A stretch of 64,000 nt of DNA from Bacteroides sp. Marseille-P3684. GTDB taxonomy: Bacteria; Bacteroidota; Bacteroidia; Bacteroidales; Bacteroidaceae. The first letter of the stretch is position 1. Each line of letters begins with the position of its first letter. The notes under the pieces are model-generated. The model was not told the origin of the DNA, made no database searches, and was given only the letters and a program-made list of their open reading frames with translations. The position numbers and the translations under genes were made by a program. This document shows positions 47,154 through 58,092 of the stretch, in pieces. The DNA is taken from the NCBI RefSeq assembly GCF_900291465.1, contig NZ_LT985808.1, positions 137,953 to 201,952 on the forward strand, written 5' to 3'.

Positions 47154-50100
47154 ATGGAAATGAAAAATGTAGGAATACAAAAACGTTATCCTTGCCTGTT
47201 CCTGCTCCTGCTGTTCTGCTGCCTGGGAGCATTTGCCCAAAAGGGGCCGACGGTCAAAGGAATTATCTTCGACAGCAACGGGGAGACCATCATCGGCGCC
47301 TCGATTGTCGTGAAAGGCAATACATCAATCGGTACGATTTCCGACCTCGACGGCCAATTCTCGCTGAACGTGCCGTCATCAAACTCCGTTCTGGTGGTGT
47401 CCTTCGTGGGCATGAAATCAAAAGAGGTGAAGGCTACCCCCAACACCTTGATGCGCATCACCCTGGAAGATGACACCAAACAACTCGACGAAGTGGTCGT
47501 CGTGGGTTACGGCCAACAGAAAAAGGCTTCCGTGGTGGGGGCGATTACACAAACTACAGGAAAAGTGCTGGAACGTGCAGCAGGTGTGTCAGACATCGGA
47601 GCGGCCCTGACCGGTAACCTCCCTGGCGTGGTGACCATGACAGGCAGCGGTATGCCGGGAGATGAAGAACCGAAAATCACCATTCGCGGTGCCAGTTCCT
47701 GGAACGACAATGAAGCTCCGCTGATTCTGGTCGACGGCATCGAACGTCCGATGAGTTCAGTAGACATCAACTCCGTGCAATCCGTATCCGTCCTGAAAGA
47801 CGCATCTGCCACAGCTGTCTATGGTGTAAAAGGTGCCAACGGTGTCATCCTCATCACCACCAAACGCGGCGCGGAAGGTAGTGCAAAAATCGACATCGGT
47901 TTTAATGCAACACTGAAATCGCCGTCCAAACTGCCTAATAAATATGATTCGTATGATGCACTCATGCTCCGCAACACAGCCATCGAGCACGAACTGGCTC
48001 TCCGTCCTGACTCTTGGGAATATGTGCGTCCGCAATCATTCATCGACAACTACCGCAACCAGACAACTCTAGAGCAACGCGAACGCTACCCGAACGTCGA
48101 CTGGCAGAAGGCCCTGTTCAAGGACAACACCATGTCCTACCGTGCAAACATGAGCATCAGTGGCGGTACAAACTTTGTGAAATATTTTGCATCCGCCGAA
48201 TATGTGAACGAAGGAGACCTCTTCAAAATCTATGATAATGGACGAGGCTATAATTCCGGCTACGGATACAACCGACTTAACGTGCGCAGTAACCTGGATT
48301 TCAACTTGACCAAGACGACAGTCCTCAAGGTCAATCTTGCCGGTTCTAACGGCATCCGCAAGGCGCCCTGGCAAAACACCGGGCAATCGGAATGGCAAAT
48401 CGGCCAGCAGTGGTCGGGAGCCTATAACATTGCCCCCGATGTATTTCTCCCGCAATATTCCGATGGAAGTTGGGGTATGTACCCGCTGGTATCGAATACG
48501 ACGAACTCTGCCGAAAACATCTCACTGGGTGGTACCATGCGACTCACCACAACCCGCATCAACACGGATTTCACACTGGAGCAGGACCTGAAATTCATCA
48601 CTCCGGGTCTATCAGCCCGTGCCACCATCTCCTGGGACAATGAGTTTGTAGAAAACAACCGCGGTATCAACGACCTCTATAACGACGCACAACGCAAATG
48701 GATCGATCCGGACACCGGTCAGGCACGCTACGAACAATCTTACGACACCAACAATGGCTTTGACTGGCATCAGGGCGTCAACTGGAGCACGGCTCCGGGT
48801 GAGGTGGACAACGGACAGACCGTCCGCAACCTCTATTACCAGGCACAGTTGAACTGGGTACGCAGCTTTGGCAAACACAACCTGACTGCCATGGGACTCT
48901 TCAGCCGTCAAGAGAATGCACGGGGAAGCGTGATGCCTGCCTATCGTGAAGACTGGGCATTCCGTACGACCTACAACTGGGCAGACCGCTACTTCGTGGA
49001 ATACAACGGTGCCTACAACGGTTCCGAGAAGTTCAGCCCGAAAAATCGTTTTGCCTTCTTCAACTCCGGCGCACTGGGATGGATGGTCAGCGAAGAGAGC
49101 TTCATGAACTACCTGCGCGAAAAGCACATCCTCGACATGCTGAAGATTCGTGTATCCTACGGCGAGATTGGTTCTGACCAGTTGGGTATCGACCCCTTCG
49201 ACTCCAACCGCCGTTGGCTGTACATGAGCCAATGGACTTACGGAGGGCAGACAACCATGGACCTCAACCATTCAACCCCGGGAAGTATCTATACCTGGTA
49301 CAGGGAGGCCACCATCAGCAACGAGGACATCCATTGGGAAGTAGTACGCAAGCTGAACGTCGGCATTGACTATTCGTTCCTGGACGGTCTGCTTGCTGGT
49401 AACCTGGAATTCTTCCGGGACATCCGCTCCAACATATTCGTCTTCGGTACGGACCGTTCCATCCCCTCCTATTTCGGAGGAACTCCCCCGACTGTCAACA
49501 AAGGAAAAATCCGCACCAGCGGTTACGAACTGGAGGTACGCCTCAACAAGACTTATGCCAATGGTCTCCATCTATGGGGCAATTTCAGCATGACACATGC
49601 TAAAAACACCGTATTGGTGAAAGATGACCAGGCACTGCGTCCTGCCTACCAGAAGGCTGCTGGACATGGTGTGGGACAATATAACTCTTACATCGACGAC
49701 GGCTTCATCCAGACCTACGACCAGCTGTATGCTGCTCCGGCCCACGATGCCAACGACAGCCAACGCCTCGTGGGAGACCACTATATCGTAGACTTCAACG
49801 GTGACGGTGTAGTGGATAACAAAGACTCTGCTCCCTATGGTTATACCAACCAACCGGAAAATACTTACAACGCAACCATCGGCTTCGAATGGAAAGGCTT
49901 CAGTGCTTTTGCCCAGTTCTATGGAGTAACGAATGTGACCCGCGACGTGACCCTGACCAGCTTCGGCAGCAAGCTGAATACGGTATATGACAACGGCACC
50001 TGGTGGTCCAAGGATACCCCAAATGCTGATGTGGTCGTTCCGCGCTGGAATTCTACACCCAATTACAACGAAGGTACTCAATTCCTGTATGACGGTTCAT

Positions 50101-50318
50101 ACATCCGTCTGAAGAATGTCGAGATTGCCTATACGTGGGACGGGGGATGGATTCACAAACTGGGGTTGAACAACCTGAAAATCTACCTCAATGGCAACAA
50201 CCTCTGGTTGTGGACACGCATGCCTGACGACCGTGAAGCCAATCTCTCCGGTGCCGGTTATCTGGGTGCCTACCCCACGGTGAAGCGTTATAACCTCGGA
50301 ATCAAATTCACTTTATAA
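47154..50318 (+). CDS. xusA: SusC-like TonB-dependent transporter of the xylan operon (first)
   Basis: The 1054-residue protein has a signal peptide (LFLLLLFCCLGAFAQ), a carboxypeptidase-D-like domain (IIFDSNGETIIGASIVVKG), a plug with LDEVVVVGYGQQKKASVVG and LKDASATAVYGVKGANGV, and a barrel. No homopolymer run is found near its start. It should import xylo-oligosaccharides captured by the SusD partner starting three bases downstream. The gene order SusC-SusD-SusC-SusD-lipoprotein-GH10 is that of the conserved Bacteroidetes xus/xyn10 xylan operon, on which the symbol is based. Confidence 0.9.
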   Translation: MEMKNVGIQKRYPCLFLLLLFCCLGAFAQKGPTVKGIIFDSNGETIIGASIVVKGNTSIGTISDLDGQFSLNVPSSNSVLVVSFVGMKSKEVKATPNTLMRITLEDDTKQLDEVVVVGYGQQKKASVVGAITQTTGKVLERAAGVSDIGAALTGNLPGVVTMTGSGMPGDEEPKITIRGASSWNDNEAPLILVDGIERPMSSVDINSVQSVSVLKDASATAVYGVKGANGVILITTKRGAEGSAKIDIGFNATLKSPSKLPNKYDSYDALMLRNTAIEHELALRPDSWEYVRPQSFIDNYRNQTTLEQRERYPNVDWQKALFKDNTMSYRANMSISGGTNFVKYFASAEYVNEGDLFKIYDNGRGYNSGYGYNRLNVRSNLDFNLTKTTVLKVNLAGSNGIRKAPWQNTGQSEWQIGQQWSGAYNIAPDVFLPQYSDGSWGMYPLVSNTTNSAENISLGGTMRLTTTRINTDFTLEQDLKFITPGLSARATISWDNEFVENNRGINDLYNDAQRKWIDPDTGQARYEQSYDTNNGFDWHQGVNWSTAPGEVDNGQTVRNLYYQAQLNWVRSFGKHNLTAMGLFSRQENARGSVMPAYREDWAFRTTYNWADRYFVEYNGAYNGSEKFSPKNRFAFFNSGALGWMVSEESFMNYLREKHILDMLKIRVSYGEIGSDQLGIDPFDSNRRWLYMSQWTYGGQTTMDLNHSTPGSIYTWYREATISNEDIHWEVVRKLNVGIDYSFLDGLLAGNLEFFRDIRSNIFVFGTDRSIPSYFGGTPPTVNKGKIRTSGYELEVRLNKTYANGLHLWGNFSMTHAKNTVLVKDDQALRPAYQKAAGHGVGQYNSYIDDGFIQTYDQLYAAPAHDANDSQRLVGDHYIVDFNGDGVVDNKDSAPYGYTNQPENTYNATIGFEWKGFSAFAQFYGVTNVTRDVTLTSFGSKLNTVYDNGTWWSKDTPNADVVVPRWNSTPNYNEGTQFLYDGSYIRLKNVEIAYTWDGGWIHKLGLNNLKIYLNGNNLWLWTRMPDDREANLSGAGYLGAYPTVKRYNLGIKFTL

Positions 50319-50321
50319 TAT

Positions 50322-52274
50322 ATGTACGCGATGAAACACTCTATATACAAGACGCTCTTCTGTGCAGGCTTGTTATCTGTGTCAGCAGGACTCCCCCTGA
50401 CCTCCTGCGAAGACTACCTGGACAAGGCCCCGGAATCGACGGTATCAGAAGACGACGCTTTCAAGAACTTCCGCAACTTCCAAGGTTTCATAGAAGAAAT
50501 CTACAACTGTATTCCGGACAAAGAGAAGAACAATTACTGTACTTCCTGGAACTGGGGAGATGATGAACTGTTCAACTCCATGGGAGATGCACACATGACC
50601 CACCAAGCTGATCTTGGCAACTTCCGTGCCTGGCAGACCAACGGACAATGCTGGCTGTACCGTAACCCAAGCAATCCGGCATCGACCGATAAGTTCCAAC
50701 ACTCACTCTGGCCTCACGCCTGGTATTGTATCCGTAAAGCCAACGTCGGCCTTGCCAACCTGGACAAAATGACCGGCACAGAAGAAGAGAAGAATCTCAT
50801 AGCCGGACAGCTCTATTTCTTCCGTGCATGGTGGCACTTCCAAATCATGATGTATTGGGGTGGAATGCCCTACATCGACCAGGTGCTCGACGCAACGAAA
50901 GAGCTGACTCTGCCCCGCCTCAGCTATCAGGAGTGTGCAACTAAAGCAGGCGAAGACTTCCGACGGGCAGCAGACCTGCTCCCTGTCAATTGGGACAACG
51001 TGGCTCCGGGAAAAGCTACGGAGGGAAAGAACCAGCTCCGCATCAACAAAATCATGGCACTCGGCTATCTGGGCAAGAATTATCTGTGGGCTGGCAGTCC
51101 GCTCATGAAAAACGGAGCACAGTTGGGCGGAACCAAGACCTACGATTATGACACAGAGTTCTGCAAAAAGGCAGCCAATGCCTTTGGCGAACTGCTCTCT
51201 TTGGTTGAAAGTGGACAGACACAGTACGCTCTAGCTGAATACAACTACAAAAATATCTATAATCACGAGAAGGCAACGTCAGCCAAAAGCTGTTTCACAG
51301 ACATCTTCTACACCGTCCGTCAGAACTGGCTGATGCCGGGTTCCGTGGAAGCAATCTTCCGCGGACCATCCTCGGACTATAACGGCAGTAACTGGAATAT
51401 GACAAAGCTATGGGGTCCAAAAGTCGCAGGACTGGTCGCCCATGACAAAATCATCCACCTGCCGACAGCGAACCTGGTAGACATGTACGGAATGGCAAAC
51501 GGACTTCCCATCGACGACCCAAACTCCGGTTTTGACAAACGCCATCCGTTCAAGAACCGTGATCCTCGCTTCTATCATGATATCGTGTTTGACGGTTTCC
51601 ATTATGTGCTGGCAGAAGACAAGCTGTCGGATGCCCAAAAGCCCTATGCTTACTGCAATCTCTCAACCGGTTCAGACATGCGCTCTGCCGACCTGGGCAG
51701 CCGTACCGGCTATTTCTTCCAAAAGCTCGTCCCCCACACCTGTAATGAAGGGGACAAGGAATATGACTGGGGAAGCAACCTGCACACTTACCTGCCCTAC
51801 ATGCGCCTCGCCGACATCTACCTGATGTATGCTGAAAGCTGTGCAGTACTGGGAGGTCCGTCCGCCAAAGCCGACAATTGCAAACTGACCGCTCTGGATG
51901 CCATCAACAAAATCCGCACCCGTTGCGGTGCCGAAGGTGTACAACCGGCATACTTGGCAGACAACCATAAGTTCATGGATGAAATACGTCGTGAACGCGC
52001 CGTCGAGCTGGCTATGGAAGGATTCCGCTTCAACGACCTGCAACGTTGGTTGCTGCTGACCGAATCGCCCTACACCGAAAAATATGCCGTGGAATTCGAC
52101 CGCGTTGAAAATCCCGACTTCTATAAGACGAATGACCCGGCTGATGCAGAAGTGGCAAACTGGCACAAGCGTCTGCTTGTAAAACGTGTATTCGGGACGA
52201 AACATTACTGGTTCCCCTTGCCTGACAATGATGTCTACCTTTATGGAGATTACGGGCAGAACCCTGGCTGGTAA
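50322..52274 (+). CDS. xusB: SusD-like xylan-binding lipoprotein (first)
   Basis: The 650-residue SusD-family protein has a signal ending LPLTSCEDYLDKAPES. The long TPR-like N-domain includes QLYFFRAWWHFQIMMYWGG, and the C-terminal region has ADIYLMYAESCA and RRERAVELAMEGFRFNDLQRW. It is longer than most SusD proteins because of inserted loops. It starts three bases after xusA. A second ATG three codons in could be used instead. By position it is the XusB-type partner that binds xylan fragments. Confidence 0.9.
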   Translation: MYAMKHSIYKTLFCAGLLSVSAGLPLTSCEDYLDKAPESTVSEDDAFKNFRNFQGFIEEIYNCIPDKEKNNYCTSWNWGDDELFNSMGDAHMTHQADLGNFRAWQTNGQCWLYRNPSNPASTDKFQHSLWPHAWYCIRKANVGLANLDKMTGTEEEKNLIAGQLYFFRAWWHFQIMMYWGGMPYIDQVLDATKELTLPRLSYQECATKAGEDFRRAADLLPVNWDNVAPGKATEGKNQLRINKIMALGYLGKNYLWAGSPLMKNGAQLGGTKTYDYDTEFCKKAANAFGELLSLVESGQTQYALAEYNYKNIYNHEKATSAKSCFTDIFYTVRQNWLMPGSVEAIFRGPSSDYNGSNWNMTKLWGPKVAGLVAHDKIIHLPTANLVDMYGMANGLPIDDPNSGFDKRHPFKNRDPRFYHDIVFDGFHYVLAEDKLSDAQKPYAYCNLSTGSDMRSADLGSRTGYFFQKLVPHTCNEGDKEYDWGSNLHTYLPYMRLADIYLMYAESCAVLGGPSAKADNCKLTALDAINKIRTRCGAEGVQPAYLADNHKFMDEIRRERAVELAMEGFRFNDLQRWLLLTESPYTEKYAVEFDRVENPDFYKTNDPADAEVANWHKRLLVKRVFGTKHYWFPLPDNDVYLYGDYGQNPGW

Positions 52275-52322
52275 TGGCAGAGACATCCCATCAACGTATG
52301 TTTAACCATAAATGAACAACTA

Positions 52323-55187
52323 ATGAAATATATACAATCCAAATTCATTCTTTGCAGCATGCTGGTCACTGCACCTGCCTTGACCTATGCACAAACACCC
52401 GACGAAGAAGGGACCGATTCGTTGGCTCGCAAGGAAAGTCCGGAGGTACAAGTCGCCTTCCGTAAGATGGCACAAAAGGACCTCTTGGGAGGAGTTTCTG
52501 TGGTCAATGTCGAAGAACTGACCAAAAAGAACTACAACACCTACAGCCTGGACAACATGCAAGGTTACATCGGAGGTTGGAACGGTAATTCCCTGTGGGG
52601 AATGGACGGAGACCATGCCGGCTATCTGGTTCTGGTCGACGGGGTACCCCGCGAAGCCAACAATGTCATGCCTTCGGAGATTGCACAAATCACCTTCCTG
52701 AAAGGAGCACAAGCGGTAGTCCTCTATGGCAGTCGTGCTGCCAAGGGCGCAATACTCATCAGTACCAAACGCGGCCATGCGGGCGGTCTGAGAGTCAGCC
52801 TACGCGCCAATACCGGTTTCAACGTGGCTAAGGCCTTCCCCGAATATCTGGGTTCTGCTGAATACATGACCCTCTACAACGAGGCATTGCTCAATGACGA
52901 CCCATCTGCCAAGCCCCTCTATTCAGCCGAGCAGATATACAACCACGGTTCCGGTATCAATCCGTACCGCTATCCGAACATCAACTACTATTCTTCTGAC
53001 TATGTGAAGAAGGCCTGCAACCGTTCGGAAGCGACAGCCGAAATTTCAGGCGGCGGACAGCGTGCCCGTTTCTACAGCAACGTCAGCTACTACCGTGCTG
53101 GGGACCTGCTCAATTTCGGTGAAGCCAAGGACAACATGATTGACCGCTTCAATGTGCGCGGCAATGTGGATGTGGACATCAACCGCTTCATCAGCACCCA
53201 CATCAATGCCAACGCCACTTTTTACAATGCACAAAATGCCAAAGGTGATTATTGGAATGCCGCAGCTACGGCACGGCCGAACTTTCCACAAAACGCCTCC
53301 CCGCTCATTCCGGTAGCTCTTATCGACCCGAATGCGACAAGCGCACTGGAACTGCTGAGCACAACATCCAATATCATTGACGGAAAATATTTCCTATCAG
53401 GCAGCCAGGCAAATTCAACAAACGTGTTTGCCGACAACTATGCAGCCGGCAGTAGCAAATGGACCAGCCGACAGTTCCAGTTCGATGCCGGACTCGACAT
53501 CAATCTGGACAAGGTGCTGAAAGGACTTTCATTCAACGCCCTGTTTGCAGTCGATTATGCAACGTCATACACAACGTCTTTCGACAACAAGTATGCGATA
53601 TTCGTTCCCACCTGGGCCAACTACAACGGAAAGGATGTCATCGTAGCTCTCTCCAAGGAAGGCAACGACGAAAAGCCCGGCACACAAAACATCAGTGGAA
53701 GCAGTGACAAGCAGACCATTGCTTTCAGCGGGCAGTTCAACTACCGGAATACATTCGGCGGTGTACACAATGTTTCAGGCATGCTTATAGCCAATGGCTA
53801 TCAGCAGACCATCTCACAGCAATACCACCGCATCAGTAATGCCAACCTTGCCCTGCAACTGGGTTACAACTACCGTCAGCGCTACTATGCAGACTTCGAT
53901 GCGGCCTTGGTCCACTCTGCCAAACTTGCAGAAGGACACCGCAATGCCCTATCGCCTTCATTGACCTTAGGCTGGCGGTTGAGTGAAGAAGGATTCCTGA
54001 AAGATTCTCCTGTCATTGATGACTTGATGCTCAGCGTTTCGGGAAGTATCCTGAACCAGGACATTGACCTGGCTGTCGGAGACAACGAGTTTTACCTCTA
54101 CAAAGCTGTATGGACCCAAAACGACGGTTATGCCTGGTATGATGGTCCTGCGGGTAAATACACCATCTCAACCCGCGGAGAGAATGACGACCTGTCTTTC
54201 ATCCAACGAAAGGAGTTCTCTGCCAACCTGAGAGCCTCCCTTTGGCAAAAACTGGTCACCGTAGACGCCTCTTTCTTTATCAACTCGATGGAAGGTTACC
54301 TGATCGACCAGCCGACGTTCTATCCATCGCACCTGAACACCGGTTATCCTGACGCCTCGTTCATGGCGGTACAGAACTTCAACAACAACCGTCGCATCGG
54401 CTTTGACTTCAGCATCAATGCCAACAAGCGGTTTGGCGAGGTTGACTTATCTTTGGGGGTATCCGGTACATACTACGACACCAAGATTACCAAGCGCGAT
54501 GAGATTTACGACAATGCATACCGTTATCGTCAAGGCAAACCCATCGACGGTATCTGGGGACTCCAAAGCGACGGTCTCTTCCGCAATGAAGAAGAAATTG
54601 CCGCTTCTCCGGAACAGAAGTTGGGCAGCACAGTACGTCCGGGAGATATCAAATACGTAGATCAGAACGGTGACAACGTAATTGACGACAAAGATGAAAT
54701 CTACCTGGGTAAAGGAGGATGGTACGGTTCACCTTTTACATTGGGCATCAACCTCACCGCCAAGTGGAAGGACTTCACATTCTTTGCACTGGGAACCGGT
54801 GGATTCGGAGGATATGGTATCAAGAACAGCTCCTACTATTGGGTAGACGGTGACGACAAATATTCTGCCATTGTCCGTGGACGCTGGACTGAGGCTACAG
54901 CCGAAACTGCCACATATCCTCGTTTGTCTGCCAAGAGTGCCAGCAACAACTTCCGTACGTCTGACTACTGGCTCTACAAGACCGACCGCTTTGATTTGGC
55001 AAAAGTACAGATTACGTATGACCTGCCTCAGAGCATCCTGCACAATACATTCATCCGCAACCTGTCCGCCTATGTCAGCGGCGCCAACTTGCTCACGTTC
55101 TCCAAAGAGCGCAAACACATGGAAATGAATGTAGGCAGTGCTCCTCAAACCAGATTCTACAATATCGGCGTCAAAGCTGTATTCTAA
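52323..55187 (+). CDS. xusC: SusC-like TonB-dependent transporter lacking the N-terminal regulatory-like domain (second)
   Basis: The 954-residue protein has a signal peptide (VTAPALTYAQT) that leads, after a short acidic linker, directly into the plug (GGVSVVNVEELTKKNY, VVLYGSRAAKGAILIST). The carboxypeptidase-D-like domain seen in the other three SusC proteins is missing, which accounts for its shorter length. The barrel is complete and ends FYNIGVKAVF. It is the second transporter of the xylan operon, 48 bases after xusB. Confidence 0.88.
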   Translation: MKYIQSKFILCSMLVTAPALTYAQTPDEEGTDSLARKESPEVQVAFRKMAQKDLLGGVSVVNVEELTKKNYNTYSLDNMQGYIGGWNGNSLWGMDGDHAGYLVLVDGVPREANNVMPSEIAQITFLKGAQAVVLYGSRAAKGAILISTKRGHAGGLRVSLRANTGFNVAKAFPEYLGSAEYMTLYNEALLNDDPSAKPLYSAEQIYNHGSGINPYRYPNINYYSSDYVKKACNRSEATAEISGGGQRARFYSNVSYYRAGDLLNFGEAKDNMIDRFNVRGNVDVDINRFISTHINANATFYNAQNAKGDYWNAAATARPNFPQNASPLIPVALIDPNATSALELLSTTSNIIDGKYFLSGSQANSTNVFADNYAAGSSKWTSRQFQFDAGLDINLDKVLKGLSFNALFAVDYATSYTTSFDNKYAIFVPTWANYNGKDVIVALSKEGNDEKPGTQNISGSSDKQTIAFSGQFNYRNTFGGVHNVSGMLIANGYQQTISQQYHRISNANLALQLGYNYRQRYYADFDAALVHSAKLAEGHRNALSPSLTLGWRLSEEGFLKDSPVIDDLMLSVSGSILNQDIDLAVGDNEFYLYKAVWTQNDGYAWYDGPAGKYTISTRGENDDLSFIQRKEFSANLRASLWQKLVTVDASFFINSMEGYLIDQPTFYPSHLNTGYPDASFMAVQNFNNNRRIGFDFSINANKRFGEVDLSLGVSGTYYDTKITKRDEIYDNAYRYRQGKPIDGIWGLQSDGLFRNEEEIAASPEQKLGSTVRPGDIKYVDQNGDNVIDDKDEIYLGKGGWYGSPFTLGINLTAKWKDFTFFALGTGGFGGYGIKNSSYYWVDGDDKYSAIVRGRWTEATAETATYPRLSAKSASNNFRTSDYWLYKTDRFDLAKVQITYDLPQSILHNTFIRNLSAYVSGANLLTFSKERKHMEMNVGSAPQTRFYNIGVKAVF

Positions 55188-55203
55188 CTTAAAACCGGAA
55201 CAA

Positions 55204-57012
55204 ATGAAACTAAAGTATATTTTATTGACCACCGCCCTGATGGCTTCCCTTTCCGCCTGCGACGACATGTTTGAACCGGCGCAGGAAAACAATCGCGGTG
55301 TGGAAGAAATGCTCACCGACCCCAACTACGCCGTAGGCCTGTTGGGCTATGGATACGCCATGTTGCCGTATGAAAATGCGAGTGTAAGCGACGTGGCAAC
55401 CGATGATGCTGTGACCAACGATAAAGAGAGTGCCTACTCCAAAATGGCACTCGGTGCATGGGCTGCCAATAACAACCCGATGGAACAATGGCAAGCACGC
55501 AAAGCTGCCATCCAATATCTGAATACTTTCCTCAGCATCGTCAAGAATGTCAATTGGGCAGCCAATGAAGTTACCAACGCTATGTTTATCGACAAACTGA
55601 GCGGAGAGGCTTACGGACTGCGTGCACTGAACTATTATTACCTACTGATGGCACATGCCGGACGTACGGAGAACGGAGAATTGCTGGGAGTTCCATTGCT
55701 ACTTGAACCCGAAAACAACTCTTCGAACTTCAATCAACCACGCGCACCGTTCGAGCAATGCGTCAAACAGATTTTCGAAGACTTGGACAGAGCGATCGAA
55801 CTGTTGCCTACAGACTACGAAAACATCAGTAGCGACAGTGATGTTCCTGCCAAATATCAGAATATGGGCGCCAAGCTGGGCAACTACAATCTGGTATTCG
55901 GAACCTACCAACGTGGACGGTTGACGGCTAAAATTGCAGAAGCCATCAAAGCACAAGTCGCATTGTTGGCAGCCAGCCCCGCTTACCGAGACGCTTCGGG
56001 CGTGACTTCCGAAACTGCAGCAAACTATGCAGCAACCGTCTTGAAACGTATCGGTGGCATTTCAGGACTTGACCTGAAAGGAAATACCTGGTACATGAAC
56101 ACCGATGAACTGGATAACCTGGGATCGGGTGAAGTGACAGCGGAAATCCTCTGGCGCGGGAACATCAGCCAAGGTACCGACGATTGGGATATCGGTATCA
56201 CACAAGAAAAGAATAACTTCCCACCTACGCTGTACGGCTCAGGGCGTATCAATCCGACACAGAACCTCGTGGATGCATTCCCCATGGCTAACGGATACCC
56301 TATCACCGACAAATCGAACAGCGGATACAATGCCAACAATCCCTATGAGAATCGAGATCCACGTCTGAGTAAGTATATCATCTACAACGGTGCAAAGTTC
56401 AAAGACAAGGCCATCATCACCGGACTCTATGCAGATGCTGACAACAAGCAAGACAACGGTTTGAACCAGTTGAACACTTCCACCCGGACCGGCTACTACC
56501 TGCGCAAACTTTTACGTGAAGACTGTAACCCGAACCCCAGTTCACTCAACGCGAAAAAGCATATCCCCGTACGTATCCGATATACGGAGATATTCCTCGC
56601 CTATGCTGAAGCTGCAAATGATGCTTGGGGACCGACCGGACAAGGAAGCAACGGATTCAGTGCGTACGATGTCATCAAGAAAATCCGTACTCGTGCCGGA
56701 GTGGGAACAGACAACGGAGATGCCTATCTGGAAAGCGTCAAAGGAGATAAAGAGAAAATGGCACAGCTCATCCGCAACGAACGCCGCATCGAACTTTGCT
56801 TTGAGAATAAACGTTTCTGGGATATCCGCCGTTGGAAGATGCCTCTGACCGAAGAAGCCAAAGGCATGCAAATCGAAAAAAACGGGAATGCACTGACTTA
56901 TAAAGTTATCAATGTAGAAGCCCGTAACTACAAGGATTATATGTACTACGGTCCTATCCCCTACAACGAGAAGTTAAAATGGAGTGAACTGAAACAGAAC
57001 CAAGGATGGTAA
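55204..57012 (+). CDS. xusD: SusD-like xylan-binding lipoprotein (second)
   Basis: A 602-residue lipoprotein started at MKLKYILLTTALMASLSACDD (ATG 55204). An in-frame ATG at 55138 lies inside xusC and is rejected. SusD features include EAYGLRALNYYYLLMAHAG and the C-terminal RYTEIFLAYAEAAND and RNERRIELCFENKRFWDIRRW. It pairs with the preceding transporter, from which it is separated by 16 bases. Confidence 0.9.
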   Translation: MKLKYILLTTALMASLSACDDMFEPAQENNRGVEEMLTDPNYAVGLLGYGYAMLPYENASVSDVATDDAVTNDKESAYSKMALGAWAANNNPMEQWQARKAAIQYLNTFLSIVKNVNWAANEVTNAMFIDKLSGEAYGLRALNYYYLLMAHAGRTENGELLGVPLLLEPENNSSNFNQPRAPFEQCVKQIFEDLDRAIELLPTDYENISSDSDVPAKYQNMGAKLGNYNLVFGTYQRGRLTAKIAEAIKAQVALLAASPAYRDASGVTSETAANYAATVLKRIGGISGLDLKGNTWYMNTDELDNLGSGEVTAEILWRGNISQGTDDWDIGITQEKNNFPPTLYGSGRINPTQNLVDAFPMANGYPITDKSNSGYNANNPYENRDPRLSKYIIYNGAKFKDKAIITGLYADADNKQDNGLNQLNTSTRTGYYLRKLLREDCNPNPSSLNAKKHIPVRIRYTEIFLAYAEAANDAWGPTGQGSNGFSAYDVIKKIRTRAGVGTDNGDAYLESVKGDKEKMAQLIRNERRIELCFENKRFWDIRRWKMPLTEEAKGMQIEKNGNALTYKVINVEARNYKDYMYYGPIPYNEKLKWSELKQNQGW

Positions 57013-57040
57013 TCCTACTAAAACCAATTACAAATTGATT

Positions 57041-58075
57041 ATGAATAAACTATTAACTGCTATAGCGTTGGGAAGCGTACTGACAGCTTTCTCCGCCTGC
57101 GAGAATGCAGACAACTCGTTTCCCGACTACGAAGGAGGCACCTCTGTCTACTTCGCTTACCAATATCCCGTACGTACGATTGTATTGGGGAATGATGAGG
57201 TCGTCAACAATTCACTTGACCGCGAGCATAAATGTGAGATCTATTCCACCATGGGAGGTTCCTATGGAGGAAGAAACATCACCATCGACATTGCGGTAGA
57301 CAACTCTCTTTGCGACAACCTGTTTTTCGAAAATGATTCACCGGTGCTCCCCATGCCTTCCAACTATTACAAGCTCGCCGGGAACAAAATTGATTATAAA
57401 GGTCAGCACTGGGGATGCGTAGAAGTGCAACTGACTGATGCCTTCTTTGCCGACGAAAAAGCCTTGGAGAACAATTATGTCATTCCCATTGTCATGAAAA
57501 GCCAAACCGGAGCAGACCGCATACTCACCGGCAAACCGTTAGTGGAGGGTGAAAGTCCCGTACGTACCAATTCTATTTATTGGGATGTACTCCCGATGGA
57601 CTATGTACTCTACTGCGTGAAATATATCAATCCTTGGCATGCCTCCTATCTCCGCCGGGGAACAGACAACATCACGGAAAACGGCAAGACTTCAACCATA
57701 AAACGTCATGGAGCCACCGTTGAAAAAGACGAAATCTGCAATGTCACCACACGTTCTCTGAAGACTTGCCATTTCCCTGTGAGCACCAAGCTCGCCGACG
57801 GAAGCAGCATAACCTGCAATCTGTTGCTTACGTTCGATGAAGAGAACAGATGCAGCATCACTTCTGACACGGAAGGCATCACTGCCAGCGGCAAAGGCCA
57901 CTTCGAGCCTAAAGGTGAAAAGAAAGCCTGGGGAAACAAAGACCGTGATGCCCTCTATTTGGATTACACCATCAACTATGGCATCAAACAAGTTGCAACA
58001 AAAGACACCCTTGTCCTACAGACAAGAGGTACCAACAAGATGGAACTGTTCACCCCTAAGTACATCGCTAAATAA
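57041..58075 (+). CDS. xusE: Surface glycan-binding lipoprotein (DUF1735/DUF5627-like)
   Basis: A 344-residue lipoprotein if started at ATG 57041. The reading from 57035 begins at TTG. The signal ends AFSACENAD. The N-terminal part (FPDYEGGTSVYFAYQYPVRT) and the following beta-rich domain resemble DUF1735-type domains of surface glycan-binding proteins. The C-terminal half (PMDYVLYCVKYINPWHASYL) resembles DUF5627. Its place between the second SusD and GH10 matches XusE. A role in holding xylan at the surface is inferred. Confidence 0.78.
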   Translation: MNKLLTAIALGSVLTAFSACENADNSFPDYEGGTSVYFAYQYPVRTIVLGNDEVVNNSLDREHKCEIYSTMGGSYGGRNITIDIAVDNSLCDNLFFENDSPVLPMPSNYYKLAGNKIDYKGQHWGCVEVQLTDAFFADEKALENNYVIPIVMKSQTGADRILTGKPLVEGESPVRTNSIYWDVLPMDYVLYCVKYINPWHASYLRRGTDNITENGKTSTIKRHGATVEKDEICNVTTRSLKTCHFPVSTKLADGSSITCNLLLTFDEENRCSITSDTEGITASGKGHFEPKGEKKAWGNKDRDALYLDYTINYGIKQVATKDTLVLQTRGTNKMELFTPKYIAK

Positions 58076-58092
58076 TTATTGAAGGACAGACT

